From: Clostridia bacterium
GTDB lineage: Bacteria; Bacillota; Clostridia; Christensenellales; Borkfalkiaceae
Direction of reading: 5' to 3'
DNA: 49,450 nucleotides
Assembly: GCA_017522945.1 (NCBI GenBank)
Contig: JAFWXT010000055.1
Span: forward strand, 1-49,450
Shown: in pieces, positions 24,978-34,641 of the stretch
Position numbering within the stretch: position 1 is the first letter of the stretch
Layout: each line of letters begins with the position of its first letter
The notes under the pieces: model-generated
What the model saw: the letters and a program-made list of their open reading frames with translations, nothing else
Told to the model about the DNA's origin: nothing
Databases searched by the model: none
Translations under genes and position numbers: made by a program

Positions 24978-26477
24978 ATGGCAGAAAAAATTATCGAACT
25001 TATTGGAATTAGTAAATCGTACGACGGAACGGTTGTTGTTGATAACGAAAACCTTTACGTTAGAAAGGGTGAATTTGTAACACTACTTGGACCATCGGGT
25101 TGCGGTAAAACTACAACTCTTCGTATGATTGCAGGGTTTGAACTTCCCGATAGTGGGCAAATTTTATTAAACGGAAAAGATATTTCTACTATTCCACCAT
25201 ATATGCGCCCGATAAACACCGTATTCCAAAGATACGCGCTTTTTCCACACCTTAACGTTTACGACAATATTGCGTATGGGTTAAAGCTTAAAAAGATGGA
25301 AGTTACCTATCAAAACGAACAGGGCGACGTAAAGAAAAAAATAGAAAAACTTTCAAAAGCCGAAATTTCTGCCAAAGTTAAAAAGGCTCTTAAAATGGTT
25401 GACCTTGAAGGGTTTGAAAAGCGTGACGTTACTACACTTTCGGGTGGGCAACAACAACGTATTGCTATTGCGCGCGCTATCGTTAACGAACCCGAAATTC
25501 TTCTTCTTGACGAACCACTTGGCGCATTAGACTTAAAGATGCGTAAAGATATGCAACTTGAACTTAAAGAAATGCACAAAAAACTTGGCATAACCTTTAT
25601 ATACGTAACACACGACCAAGAAGAAGCTTTAACTATGAGTGACACAATCGTTGTTATGAAAGATGGCGCTATTCAACAAATAGGCACACCAACTGACATT
25701 TATAACGAACCAAAAAGTGCATTCGTTGCCGATTTTATTGGCGAAAGTAACATTTTCTCGGGCACGATAGTTGGCGACAAAAAGGTTAGATTTTTGGGTA
25801 AAGTATTCGACATGGTTGACGACTTTGAGCTTCACGAAAAGGTTGACGTTGTAGTTCGCCCAGAAGACGTATTTTTGGTAGATGCAGGGCTGGGCGCTGT
25901 TGACGGCGTGATTACTTCAAGTATTTTCAAGGGCGTTCACTACGAAATGGCAATGCAAATTGGTAAAAACGAAATTATTATTCAAGATACTATTCAACGT
26001 CAAGTTGGCGAAAAAGCAAGTATAATAATTAAGCATTTCGACATTCACATAATGCACAAAGAATTCGTTTCAAACGTTTACGACGGATATATTACCAAGA
26101 AAAATACGGTTAGATTTGCCGAAGGCGAATTTGAATGCGACGTTACACAGCTCTATCCTGAATCCACCCTTGACGAAGAGGGCTATTTAGTATTAAAAAA
26201 CGGTGAAAAGATTGACTTAACCGACGTTGACGTTAGAGTTGAAGTTGGTCTTAAGGATATTGAAATTATCGATAATGAAGACGATGGTGACTCTTGCGGT
26301 GAAATCGTTTCAATTATTTACAAGGGCGACCACTATCAAGTTATAGTAAGAACCTTTGAAGAAGAGGAAGATTTTGTTATTGATACCGAATACGTGTGGA
26401 ACGAAAACGACAAGGTAAGCGTTAAAATCCCACCTGAAAAAATTAAACTTTCGTTAAAGGTGGTTGAAAAGAAATGA
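24978..26477 (+). CDS. potA: Spermidine/putrescine ABC transporter ATPase PotA with duplicated C-terminal domain
   Basis: 499 residues, far longer than usual PotA (~350-380). The ABC domain has Walker [10 protein letters not shown] (38-46), LSGGQQQR (154-161), Walker B ILLLDEP and THDQEEA. It contains a ~17-residue charged insert (about 110-127) before the helical region. The extra length is at the C-terminus: a TOBE-like regulatory domain at ~262-360 appears repeated at ~368-497 ([20 protein letters not shown], then [26 protein letters not shown]). It powers polyamine import with PotB and PotC. AAAGGAG precedes the ATG; the stop overlaps potB by four bases. Confidence 0.93.
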   Translation: MAEKIIELIGISKSYDGTVVVDNENLYVRKGEFVTLLGPSGCGKTTTLRMIAGFELPDSGQILLNGKDISTIPPYMRPINTVFQRYALFPHLNVYDNIAYGLKLKKMEVTYQNEQGDVKKKIEKLSKAEISAKVKKALKMVDLEGFEKRDVTTLSGGQQQRIAIARAIVNEPEILLLDEPLGALDLKMRKDMQLELKEMHKKLGITFIYVTHDQEEALTMSDTIVVMKDGAIQQIGTPTDIYNEPKSAFVADFIGESNIFSGTIVGDKKVRFLGKVFDMVDDFELHEKVDVVVRPEDVFLVDAGLGAVDGVITSSIFKGVHYEMAMQIGKNEIIIQDTIQRQVGEKASIIIKHFDIHIMHKEFVSNVYDGYITKKNTVRFAEGEFECDVTQLYPESTLDEEGYLVLKNGEKIDLTDVDVRVEVGLKDIEIIDNEDDGDSCGEIVSIIYKGDHYQVIVRTFEEEEDFVIDTEYVWNENDKVSVKIPPEKIKLSLKVVEKK

Positions 26478-27274
26478 GAGCGCTTAAAATTTCAAGAAAA
26501 CACTTGGGCTACCCCTACGCGCTGTTTTTGATTTTATTCGTTCTTTTGCCCTTAATAATTATCGTGTACTATGCGTTTACCGACTCTGACGGGCACTTTT
26601 CGATTTTAAACTTTGTAAATATCTTTTCGGATATAACGGCGCTTGCGGCAATATTAACTTCACTTTCAGTTGCTATTTTAACAACTGCTGTATGCCTACT
26701 AATCGGCTATCCTGTAGCTTATATTTTAGCGCGAAGCAGGCTAAAATTCGCCCCAACACTTTTAATATTATTTATCACTCCGATGTGGATTAACTTCGTT
26801 TTAAGAATGAACGCTTTAAAAGAGTTTTTCTCACTCGTTGGATTGCTTGATAAAAACCCACTTCTAACCACCGTAATCGGTATGGTTTACGACTTTTTAC
26901 CTTTTATGATTTTGCCACTATACACTACTCTATCTAAGCTTAACAACAGCATGATAGAAGCTTCTTACGATTTAGGCGCAAATAAAGTCACTACCTTTTT
27001 AAAGGTAACCTTACCACTATCTATGCCCGGCGTTATAAGCGGAATTACTATGGTATTTATGCCTACTATGACTAACTACGTAGTAAGTGAAATTTTAGGC
27101 AGAGGTCAAATAACAATTTTAGGTAAACTTATTGAAAACTACTTTATGCACAGCAACTGGAATATGGGCGCTGCGCTTTCAACCCTATTACTCGCGGTAA
27201 TGTTGATTTTCACTTGGGCAACTGGTGGATTTAACGACCAACAAAACGGAAATGCAAGGGGGGCGCTACTATGA
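26474..27274 (+). CDS. potB: Spermidine/putrescine ABC transporter permease PotB
   Basis: 266 residues with six predicted membrane helices. The binding-protein-dependent permease motif [20 protein letters not shown] (EAA loop) contacts PotA. The N-terminal helix precedes a periplasm-side loop, as in PotB. It overlaps potA and potC by four bases each, so the three are translationally coupled. Confidence 0.93.
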   Translation: MRALKISRKHLGYPYALFLILFVLLPLIIIVYYAFTDSDGHFSILNFVNIFSDITALAAILTSLSVAILTTAVCLLIGYPVAYILARSRLKFAPTLLILFITPMWINFVLRMNALKEFFSLVGLLDKNPLLTTVIGMVYDFLPFMILPLYTTLSKLNNSMIEASYDLGANKVTTFLKVTLPLSMPGVISGITMVFMPTMTNYVVSEILGRGQITILGKLIENYFMHSNWNMGAALSTLLLAVMLIFTWATGGFNDQQNGNARGALL

Positions 27275-28062
27275 TTAAAAAATTATTAAAATACGCCTTT
27301 TTATTCCTTGTTTTAGCATTTATTTACACTCCTATTTTAGTTCTTGTAATATTTAGTTTTACCGACACTATTATAATAGGCACGTGGAATGGTTTTTCAT
27401 TTAACCTTTATAAAAAATTGTTCGCAGATAGCGATATTATGAAAATCGTGCGCGATACCATATTTCTTGCAGTAGGCGCTGGCGCAATTTCAACAATTTT
27501 AGGCACGATGGGAGCTATCGGTATTTTCTACTCAAAGAAAAGAACGGCAGCCACACTTAACACTCTTGGCAATATTCCTATTATAAACGCCGAAATCGTT
27601 ACCGCGCTTGCACTTGCATTAATGTTTGCAATGGTTTTAACCTTTGCTAACAAAACCATACTATCACTCATTATCGGGCACGTAGTAATTTCAGTTCCTT
27701 ACGTTGTTTTATCGGTATTACCTAAACTAAAACAAATGGATGCAAACACCTACGAAGCCGCTCTTGACCTTGGTGCAACGCCAATAAAAGCCTTATTTAC
27801 AGTAGTTATTCCCGAAATTTTGCCTGGTATCCTTTCTGGATTTATGCTCGCGTTAACCCTTTCGCTCGACGACTATATAGTTACCGCATTTACCAAGCCT
27901 GATACCTTTGATACAATTTCAACCTACGTTTATAACGCGGTTAAAGTGCCCACTCACTCATCACTACCCGCGCTACGTGCGTTATCTTCAATTATCTTCT
28001 TAGTTATAATCATTGCGGTAGTAGTTATGAATTTAAAATCAAAAAACAAGGAGAACAGATAA
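27271..28062 (+). CDS. potC: Spermidine/putrescine ABC transporter permease PotC
   Basis: 263 residues, six membrane helices. The EAA loop EAALDLGATPIKALFTVVIP is present, and SLDDYIVTAF downstream is typical of PotC. It forms the heterodimeric channel with PotB. The start overlaps the potB stop by four bases and potD starts one base after its own stop. Confidence 0.93.
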   Translation: MIKKLLKYAFLFLVLAFIYTPILVLVIFSFTDTIIIGTWNGFSFNLYKKLFADSDIMKIVRDTIFLAVGAGAISTILGTMGAIGIFYSKKRTAATLNTLGNIPIINAEIVTALALALMFAMVLTFANKTILSLIIGHVVISVPYVVLSVLPKLKQMDANTYEAALDLGATPIKALFTVVIPEILPGILSGFMLALTLSLDDYIVTAFTKPDTFDTISTYVYNAVKVPTHSSLPALRALSSIIFLVIIIAVVVMNLKSKNKENR

Positions 28063-28063
28063 T

Positions 28064-29521
28064 ATGAAAAGATTGATTTCTCTTACCCTTTGTTTTTTAA
28101 CCCTATTTACTCTTACCCTAACATTTACAGGTTGTAAAGAAAAACCTACCGAAGCGGGGCAATATATTTTGCGTATTTGCAACTGTGAGGACTATATTAG
28201 CGAAAACGAGCAAACTGGCGAAACTCTTTACGAAGAGTTTGAAAGAGTTTATGAAGAAGAACACGGCGTTGATATAACCATTGAATACACTACTTACGGC
28301 ACAAACGAAATTCTTTACAACAACTTAAAAATAAACCCTGGCAGTTACGATTTAGTTTGTCCTTCCGATTATATGATTCAAAAGATGCTTGAAGAAGGTA
28401 TGCTTGAAAAGTTTGATAACGTTAAAGCAGACGTTCCAAACTACGAGGCCTACGGCTCACCTTACGTTAAATCACTTTTTGAAGAAAACGGTTGGGCGGA
28501 ATACTCGATCCCATATATGTGGGGTACGATGGGCTTTATTTATAATCCTGAATTTGTTAGCGAAGAAGAAGCAAGCACTTGGTATTGTTCAATTAACCCA
28601 AAATTCCAAGGCAAAACTACTATTAAAGATAGCGTTCGAGATACCTTCTTTTTAGGCGTTGCTCTTGCTAAACTCGATGATTTAAAGACTGAAAATTTAA
28701 AATATCAAAACGATATTAACTACAGCGACGAATACCATGAATACCTTAAAAATGCTTTTAACGATACTTCTAAACAAACGGTTAACGCTGTTGAACAAAT
28801 GCTTGTAAAAGCAAAAGAAAACGCCTTTACTATTGAAGTAGATAGCGGTAAAGACGATATGGTAACAGGCAAGGTTTGGATTAACTTCGCTTGGTCGGGT
28901 GACGCGGTTTATGCGCTTGACGAAGCAGAAAATGACGATATTGAACTTTATTACGCCGTTCCTATGGAAGGTAGTAACGTTTGGTTTGACGGTTGGGTTA
29001 TGCCAACGGGCGCAAATAAAACTCTTGCAAGCGCATTTTTAAACTATATTTCTTCGCCCGAAAAGGCAATTGAAAATATGGAATATATAGGTTATACAAG
29101 TGCGATTGCTGGGCAAGACGTTTTAAACTGGGCAAAGGAATACGACCCAGCAGAAGATGACGATGGCTACGAAGTTGACCTTTCTTACTTCTTTAGTGGT
29201 GTTGATGGGGTTGTAGATAGTGATGCAATAATTGAAGTTAGCACGCTTGGTAGACAATTCAGCACTCAATACCCTTCGCGTGACGTGGTTGACAGATGCG
29301 CCGTTATGAAATATTTTTCTAAAGAAGACGATGAACTTATAAACGCTATGTGGAATAGAGTTAAAGCAGGCAATATTAAATTATACGTTATAATAATTAT
29401 AGTTTCTGTTTGCACGCTTGCAATTTTATTTGCACTTTATTTTATTTACGTTAAAGACTTATTTAGAAAAACGGGCATCAAGGGCTACACCGCCATCAAA
29501 AAAGAAGAAATAAACAGATAA
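28064..29521 (+). CDS. potD: Polyamine-binding lipoprotein PotD with an added C-terminal membrane helix
   Basis: 485 residues; typical PotD is about 350. A signal peptide ends in the lipobox TFTGC (Cys 24). The binding-protein fold runs to about residue 430 and includes YDLVCPSDYMIQKM and the ligand-proximal WFDGWVMPTGANK. After the fold comes a hydrophobic helix (about 440-462, YVIIIIVSVCTLAILFAL) and a basic tail (DLFRKTGIKG), which would face the cytoplasm. So it seems anchored at both ends, unlike ordinary PotD. AAGGAG precedes the ATG and a terminator follows; it is last in the operon. Confidence 0.9.
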   Translation: MKRLISLTLCFLTLFTLTLTFTGCKEKPTEAGQYILRICNCEDYISENEQTGETLYEEFERVYEEEHGVDITIEYTTYGTNEILYNNLKINPGSYDLVCPSDYMIQKMLEEGMLEKFDNVKADVPNYEAYGSPYVKSLFEENGWAEYSIPYMWGTMGFIYNPEFVSEEEASTWYCSINPKFQGKTTIKDSVRDTFFLGVALAKLDDLKTENLKYQNDINYSDEYHEYLKNAFNDTSKQTVNAVEQMLVKAKENAFTIEVDSGKDDMVTGKVWINFAWSGDAVYALDEAENDDIELYYAVPMEGSNVWFDGWVMPTGANKTLASAFLNYISSPEKAIENMEYIGYTSAIAGQDVLNWAKEYDPAEDDDGYEVDLSYFFSGVDGVVDSDAIIEVSTLGRQFSTQYPSRDVVDRCAVMKYFSKEDDELINAMWNRVKAGNIKLYVIIIIVSVCTLAILFALYFIYVKDLFRKTGIKGYTAIKKEEINR

Positions 29522-29536
29522 CAACCATATAAACTT

Positions 29537-29566
29537 AAAAGCCACCTTTTATTAGGTGGCTTTTTT
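29537..29566 (+). terminator. Terminator of the pot operon
   Basis: Stem GCCACC/GGTGGC (29541-29546, 29555-29560) then six T. Its downstream arm is the left end of the 82-bp direct repeat. Confidence 0.88.
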
Positions 29567-29630
29567 ATCGCAATCTTATATAACGAAAAGTTGATTTATC
29601 AACTTATTTAAGGACTTTTAGTTTTTTTCA
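29549..29630. repeat. 82-bp direct repeat, left copy
   Basis: Matches 34642-34723 at every position, in the same orientation. It starts in the loop of the pot terminator, includes the downstream stem arm, and ends after a run of seven T then CA. It contains an internal palindrome AAGTTGA-TTTA-TCAACTT. Confidence 0.95.
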
Positions 29631-29678
29631 ATATAAGCGGTGGGCGTTTCCACCCACCGCCGCTAAAATTAGGTCATA

Positions 29679-32600
29679 TCAGTAGATATATATCTGTACA
29701 TTGGTATCCGCGCTCAACAGAACCTCAATATAAATCGTCTTATCAGTAACCGAATAATCATCGTCCGTGGAGTGATATACATCCGTACCGTCGTAAATTA
29801 CACCGGTCAACTCGTTAAAGTACTCGTCATAAACCTTAACCGTGTACTTGGAAGAATCAAGTATCGTGGTTTCATTATCCGAGTAGATGTTCATTGAAGC
29901 GCCCCAAGGAGCGTTCTTTTCAATACGGAAGAAAATCGCATCTCCGGATCTTGCCGTTATGAGTTCAGACTTAGCTGCGCCGTCAAGGTTCGCCAACGTA
30001 TTGGTATAGGTAAACTGAATGTGCTTTGCAGAGCCTAAATCAGATGCCTTGCCGATATGCACGTAATAAGTGCCTGCCTCCGCATAAAATCCTGCATCGT
30101 TTGCGTCAATTTCAACCTCGTTACCGTTTGAATCATAGATTGCCTTAATATCAGCGAAGTTATCGGAAGGAAGGATGCTCCAATATCCTGCCAAGGTAGA
30201 GATCTTGTATACGCCGCCCGTCCAAGTAGTAGCACAAGGAAGAGTAGTTCTGATGTCGGAGGATTTTGCAGTGCCGATCAAGTGAGATGTACCGCAGTTA
30301 CAAGAGCCGTCGAACTGCACGTCGCAACTTGCAACACCTTCCACAATTCCCACGACTTGATAGCCAGAGCCGTCGTCATACGTTGCAAGTTCATAGTTGG
30401 CGTAATCCCCACTTGCAATAAGCGCAATGGTTTCATAACGGTATTCATCGGGAGCCGTCCCGTCTGCCAATTGCATAAAGATGCTGAATCCTTCCCAGAA
30501 ATCTTGGTAATTCAAATTTGTAATCGAAATCTTTACCTCCTCACCTGCAACCACGCCGTCTTTTGCAAGCAAGGTAATCTCGCCGCTCTCATAAGTATCG
30601 TTGGTGATATACAGATGAAGGTTAGTCAGTTTCTTTTTGGTAATCTCCACAGCAAACTCGTCGATCTCATAGTTGCCTACGTCGGCTCCGCTGAGTTCAT
30701 AATCGCCCTCGTACAAGAATTCCTCGTAGCTTACGCCGGGAGAGGAAAGCTTAAAGCTATTAAGGTAGACCTCGTCACGACTCAAAATAGAGTCCTGACC
30801 GCCGCCGGTATGCGCGCTCGTGAGTCTCAAAGGCTCGGCAAAGGTAAACTGCGTTGTTCCGTTATACTCTGCCGTAACACCGGAGACGTTCACAATCATC
30901 TTCTTCACCTTGACCGTAGCCGCAACCTCAGAGAAGTCATAGTTGTGGCTTACCGTACCGAATGCAGAGTTGCCTACGTAAGGCTTCAAGATAACGCCGT
31001 CAGTGTACTCACCTGCGTTTTTAGAAGGAAGCGTTGCCGTAAGCCACAGTTGTGCAGCCTCAGTGTCAACGTATCCGTCAAACCGATTGGAGCTTACAGA
31101 AAGCGTAAGTTCCTTCCGTCCGCTATAAGTTTCTGTCGTTTCGATCTTCTCGCCTGCCTTCAAGGTGAGCTTTGCGGGCACGATGGAGAAACTATAATTT
31201 TCGCCAAGCACGTAGTTGCCGGCATCAGCACCGTCAAGGTAAGGTGCATCCTCGCCGGTCAGTACGGTAGCGCCTACATCGGCTTTGTCAAACGCAATCT
31301 CAATGTAAACTTCGTCTCCGTCAATAACGTCACTAAGGCTGGGGGCAGGTGCGTGTATTTGACGTACATTGATTCCAGAATATTCAAACTCTGCGGTAAC
31401 GTTGATAGTTTTGGGCACGATATTCAACGTGATCGCGCTCTTGTCGATGCTATAGTTATTATTGATATACGAAATGCTTACAATCTCCACGGCATTGCCG
31501 ACGTTCTTGCTTGCAGTGGTCACCTGAAGCGTAAAGGTTTCGCCCGATACCAAGCCGTGATATGCTGACAATACAAACGAGAAATCCGTTGAGCCTTTAT
31601 ACGTGGCGTCCCCAAGGGAAATATTGGTAAGTACCTTAGGAACGATGCTTGCGGTGCAGGTGGTAAGGTCAAGCTCGTAGTTGGTGTAATTGTTGCCGTC
31701 ATCTGCATCCAAACCTGCGCCTGTTACTGCTGCGCCCACATTTTTGTTTGCAAAGGTGATGCAAACCTTAATGCCGTCTGCCACATCGTCTGCTAAAATA
31801 CCATTTGCTGCACCCAAAGGAACTTCAAAGGAATTGGTGCCGGCATATGTCAGATCCACGCTAAGGTTGGAAAGCACCTTCTTCGCAATGGTAAATTCCT
31901 TCTCCGCGCTAATACCCGTATAGGTTGCGCTTTCAGCAATAATTACCTTTACCTTATAAGTACCTGCATTTACGGGCTTTGCGTCAAGCTTTGTATCCCC
32001 TTGATACCATTCGATAGTAACAACGCCGTCAGAGTTGGTTTCATAGGTAGGATTTGCAAGCTCTACCTTATCGTATGTCTTGGAAAGGTCTTGAATGTTA
32101 GCAAGAGTGCTTGCAGTCTTATCGGTTTCAAAATATTCGGTAGCCGATGCCTTACCGCACACGCAGGACTTGTAGTACTGCGCCTTGGTCGTTGCGGTTG
32201 CCTCAGCCTTCAAATATTCGCTGCTTGCAACCTCTTTATCAAACACGTGAGCCGTTTCGTCCTTCTTATCGCCGCAAACGGAACAAAGATAATAGTGCGT
32301 ATCTTCGCCTGCGGTTAAGGTCGTTGCGTGTGCGTGCGTAATTGTACGTGTTGCGCCACAAGTATTACAATCGGTATCGCAAGCATTATCGTAAACGTGT
32401 GCGCCTACCGTTCTCGTATATCCACACACGTCGCAGGTGGTATCGCAAGCGTTTGTGTACGTATGCGCGGCGAGGTCGCTCTTTTCTTCCTCATGCTTAC
32501 AAGTAGCGTCGTGCCAATGGTTTTCTGCATCATTTGACCATTCTGCCGAATAAGAGTGTTCGTGAAGGGCTATCGGCAATACGATAGCGGACGCCACACC

Positions 32601-32684
32601 GACGGTAAAAACGGAAGCAATGACTATGGATATAACTTTGTTCAGTTTTATCCAAGACCAAATTTTACTAAAAAATGCTTTCAT
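29679..32684 (-). CDS. Large surface protein with Cys/His repeats and MBG-like repeats
   Basis: 1001 residues. One hydrophobic segment (about 18-40) is a signal or anchor. Residues ~41-190 hold repeated Cys/His units (HTYTNACDTTCDVCGYTR, HVYDNACDTDCNTCGATR, YYLCSVCGDKK), common in Clostridial surface proteins. From ~190 to ~770 come repeated beta-rich MBG/YDG-like units, each with a TYSG/TYAGT-like start and GDYAN or GNYT turn. A distinct C-terminal domain follows. No LPxTG or C-terminal anchor is seen. The reading frame is visibly less AT-rich than its neighbours, suggesting transfer. AAAGGAG precedes the ATG. It may mediate adhesion or display; that is inference. Confidence 0.8.
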   Translation of the reverse strand: MKAFFSKIWSWIKLNKVISIVIASVFTVGVASAIVLPIALHEHSYSAEWSNDAENHWHDATCKHEEEKSDLAAHTYTNACDTTCDVCGYTRTVGAHVYDNACDTDCNTCGATRTITHAHATTLTAGEDTHYYLCSVCGDKKDETAHVFDKEVASSEYLKAEATATTKAQYYKSCVCGKASATEYFETDKTASTLANIQDLSKTYDKVELANPTYETNSDGVVTIEWYQGDTKLDAKPVNAGTYKVKVIIAESATYTGISAEKEFTIAKKVLSNLSVDLTYAGTNSFEVPLGAANGILADDVADGIKVCITFANKNVGAAVTGAGLDADDGNNYTNYELDLTTCTASIVPKVLTNISLGDATYKGSTDFSFVLSAYHGLVSGETFTLQVTTASKNVGNAVEIVSISYINNNYSIDKSAITLNIVPKTINVTAEFEYSGINVRQIHAPAPSLSDVIDGDEVYIEIAFDKADVGATVLTGEDAPYLDGADAGNYVLGENYSFSIVPAKLTLKAGEKIETTETYSGRKELTLSVSSNRFDGYVDTEAAQLWLTATLPSKNAGEYTDGVILKPYVGNSAFGTVSHNYDFSEVAATVKVKKMIVNVSGVTAEYNGTTQFTFAEPLRLTSAHTGGGQDSILSRDEVYLNSFKLSSPGVSYEEFLYEGDYELSGADVGNYEIDEFAVEITKKKLTNLHLYITNDTYESGEITLLAKDGVVAGEEVKISITNLNYQDFWEGFSIFMQLADGTAPDEYRYETIALIASGDYANYELATYDDGSGYQVVGIVEGVASCDVQFDGSCNCGTSHLIGTAKSSDIRTTLPCATTWTGGVYKISTLAGYWSILPSDNFADIKAIYDSNGNEVEIDANDAGFYAEAGTYYVHIGKASDLGSAKHIQFTYTNTLANLDGAAKSELITARSGDAIFFRIEKNAPWGASMNIYSDNETTILDSSKYTVKVYDEYFNELTGVIYDGTDVYHSTDDDYSVTDKTIYIEVLLSADTNVQIYIY

Positions 32685-32721
32685 AATTTATAATCTCCTT
32701 TTAATTTTTTTCTTTTTAAGC

Positions 32722-33147
32722 TTAATTTTCTTTTAATTTTACTTGTTCTAAAATTTTCAAAAACTGCGGTTTGTTTTCCCCCTGCCACAAATGTGGCTCG
32801 TCCGCAATTACCCGAACTTGACCGGGGAGCGTATGAACTCCGCCGTTATCGTCAAAGAGTTCCATATAGAAATACCAAACAACCGTATCTAAATTCTTAT
32901 GCTTTTCGGGACAGAAGAACGTAATTTTTCGGTTAGGTTTTGTAAACTCTAACAATAAATATTCCCTGTCCGTTTTTTCTTTCGGCACGGTAAACTTCGG
33001 GAAGTCTTTTTCAAAATACATTGAAAAGCTGTCGTTTCGTTCGTTGATGAAAAGATAATCGGTCGTTGGCTTTTTATCGTCTTTGAGATAATCAAGCCCT
33101 TTTATAACGGGAAACTCAAACTTGTCGAAGAAGATTGTCTTTTCCAT
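32722..33147 (-). CDS. Hypothetical 141-residue protein
   Basis: Soluble, mixed alpha/beta, rich in aromatic and charged residues, with no signal peptide. Motifs such as DYLFINERNDSFSMYFE and REYLLLEFTKPNRKITFFC suggest a beta-sandwich-like fold, but I recognise no family. A perfect AGGAGGTGAT lies about 12 bases before the ATG, a longer than ideal gap. It precedes the surface-protein gene by 37 bases and is probably cotranscribed with it, so it may assist or regulate that protein. Confidence 0.6.
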   Translation of the reverse strand: MEKTIFFDKFEFPVIKGLDYLKDDKKPTTDYLFINERNDSFSMYFEKDFPKFTVPKEKTDREYLLLEFTKPNRKITFFCPEKHKNLDTVVWYFYMELFDDNGGVHTLPGQVRVIADEPHLWQGENKPQFLKILEQVKLKEN

Positions 33148-33200
33148 CCTAAATCATCACCTCCTCGTTTTGTATTTTCGACAGTTTTCTCGTTTTTACT

Positions 33201-33213
33201 TGCCAATATTATA
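33201..33213 (-). promoter_or_regulatory. Extended -10 promoter of the 141-residue/surface-protein operon
   Basis: Minus strand -10 TATAAT (33208-33213) preceded by TGA, an extended -10, giving a start near 33201. The -35 position (TGTAAA) is poor, as in activator-dependent promoters; the GGGT array lies directly upstream. Confidence 0.55.
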
Positions 33214-33237
33214 TCATAGTATTTTTTGTTTTTACAC

Positions 33238-33330
33238 CACCCCTTAGGGGTGAAAATCGTTAAAAATAAGGGTGAAAAAGGGTGAAAATTAAAAATACAG
33301 GGGTAAAACAGGGTGATAAACGGGTTTTTG
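33238..33330. repeat. Helically phased GGGT-motif array, candidate regulator-binding site
   Basis: GGGTGAAAA or close variants start at 33248, 33270, 33280, 33301, 33311 and 33322: steps of 22, 10, 21, 10 and 11 bases, near multiples of one DNA turn. The first lies in the palindrome CACCCCTTAGGGGTG (33238-33252). All would face one side of the helix. Confidence 0.6.
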
Positions 33331-33417
33331 AGTAAAAGTGATTAAATTTTTTCCACGAAAAAAAGGACGATAATTTTTATCGCCCTTTCACACTGTTTTT
33401 CTATTTAGTTTTTAGCG

Positions 33418-34374
33418 TTAATCTTTCAAAATTAAGTCGTAAAGTTCGCTCCTGCTCGTTACACCGAGTTTAGAATAAAGCGTTCTCGTATAAGTTTTTA
33501 CCGTGTTTTCAGAAATACACAGCTCAGTTGCTATATCTTTACGCTTTTTGTTTTGTAAAATAAGTTCGAGTATTTCACGCTCCCTAACGGCGAGCGGCGC
33601 GCTTTCTTTTACAAAAGATAAAACCTTGCCAAGTTTTGTGTCCATAGGCATCGTCGTTATGCTTATGCCAAGTTGCATTTCCTGCTTTGGCGAATAATGC
33701 GGAACGTCTTTAATTAGCACGTAATCTTGTATCGTCCAATATAAGAAAATAAACAGCAGTTCGGAAACGACGTAAGAAACCGCTAAAAATTCAAATTCCC
33801 ATTTAGAGAATTTTTCCACAAACTAAACGGCAATATTGATAAAGACGATAAAGGCGAGAAACCCTGCTATTTTTTGGGCTTTGCCCTTTTTCTTTATAAG
33901 TGAATGCAAGATAGCACATATCATTGCCACAAAATATGCGCCTAAATACACCGCATACAAAGGGTGCAATACGCCGTATTCCTTTACAAACAAGGTTGCG
34001 CCGTTTATCTTTTCAATGGTTACCGATTTATAATACCACGGAAATATACCGCTCGTTGCAATAATTAAAAACATTACTGCGCCAAGCGATAAAAGAATTA
34101 TTAAGGTGCGCTTTTTTACCGTAAAGCCACAAAGTTTTACAATGGTTAAAAACATACACGTTGACAAGAACACGCTACCTAAATACGCCACGTCGTTTGC
34201 AAATATAGCAAACTCAACCGATTTTGCAAGCGAAAGCATAAGATAACCGACGTTTACCAACGCTATACACGCAAAAAGCAAAGAAAGCCAAAACTCTCTT
34301 TTTTTAACTAAAATTCTATATAAAACGAAGAAAAGCAGGGAAAGAGCCGTCGTTATTCCATAACCGATTATCAT
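33418..34374 (-). pseudogene. Membrane-bound LuxR-type regulator interrupted by an in-frame TAG
   Basis: One frame of 319 codons including the final stop, with a TAG at 33823-33825 (codon 184). Before it are several membrane helices (a 7TM sensor-like region); after it come one or two more segments and a GerE/LuxR helix-turn-helix (APLAVREREILELIL, then SENTVKTYTRTLYSKLGVTS). The two halves make an ordinary membrane-LuxR regulator when joined. No Shine-Dalgarno site lies before the GTG after the TAG, so separate translation of the DNA-binding half is doubtful. TAG ends other genes here (lon, the 94- and 112-residue genes), so suppression is unlikely. Most likely a nonsense mutation in an inserted module. 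Confidence 0.72.
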
Positions 34375-34409
34375 AATCTTTTCTCCTTTTCAACAATTTT
34401 CGATACTTA

Positions 34410-34438
34410 ATTATAGCAATTTTCCCAAAAAAAATCAA
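34410..34438 (-). promoter_or_regulatory. Promoter of the interrupted LuxR-type regulator
   Basis: Minus strand -35 TTGATT (34433-34438), 17-bp spacer, -10 TATAAT (34410-34415). AAGGAGA precedes the ATG at 34374, so the gene was once well expressed. Confidence 0.7.
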
Positions 34439-34530
34439 GGTGTTTTGATATATGAGCGAAAAATAGTACTATCCTTTACGAATTTTCTTTATTTTATTAC
34501 TTTTTGTTCATAGCCACGATTTTTTGTCTT

Positions 34531-34578
34531 AAAAGAAAAAATCAGACTCCGTTATGGAATCTGATTATTTCTTTTGAC
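34531..34578. terminator. Hairpin, possible bidirectional terminator, in a gene-free stretch
   Basis: The stretch 34375-34816 has no gene. This hairpin (AAATCAGA-x-TCC with GGA-x-TCTGATT) is flanked by A/T runs on both sides, so it may stop transcription in either direction. A weaker inverted repeat (TTCCTATAA/TTATAGGGAA) lies at about 34596-34637. Confidence 0.55.
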
Positions 34579-34641
34579 CGCTTGAAAGTGCAATTTCCTA
34601 TAAATTTTTAATGTTTCAAAAAATCCCTTATAGGGAACGCC

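Noticed and set aside
30282..31568. A 428-codon open frame on the plus strand
   Set aside because: It is antisense to the surface-protein gene, has no ribosome site and its protein has no recognisable domain. The minus-strand gene has clear repeats and a good ribosome site.
33823..33825. Amber suppression or recoded TAG
   Set aside because: TAG ends lon and two small genes in this window, so it is an ordinary stop codon.
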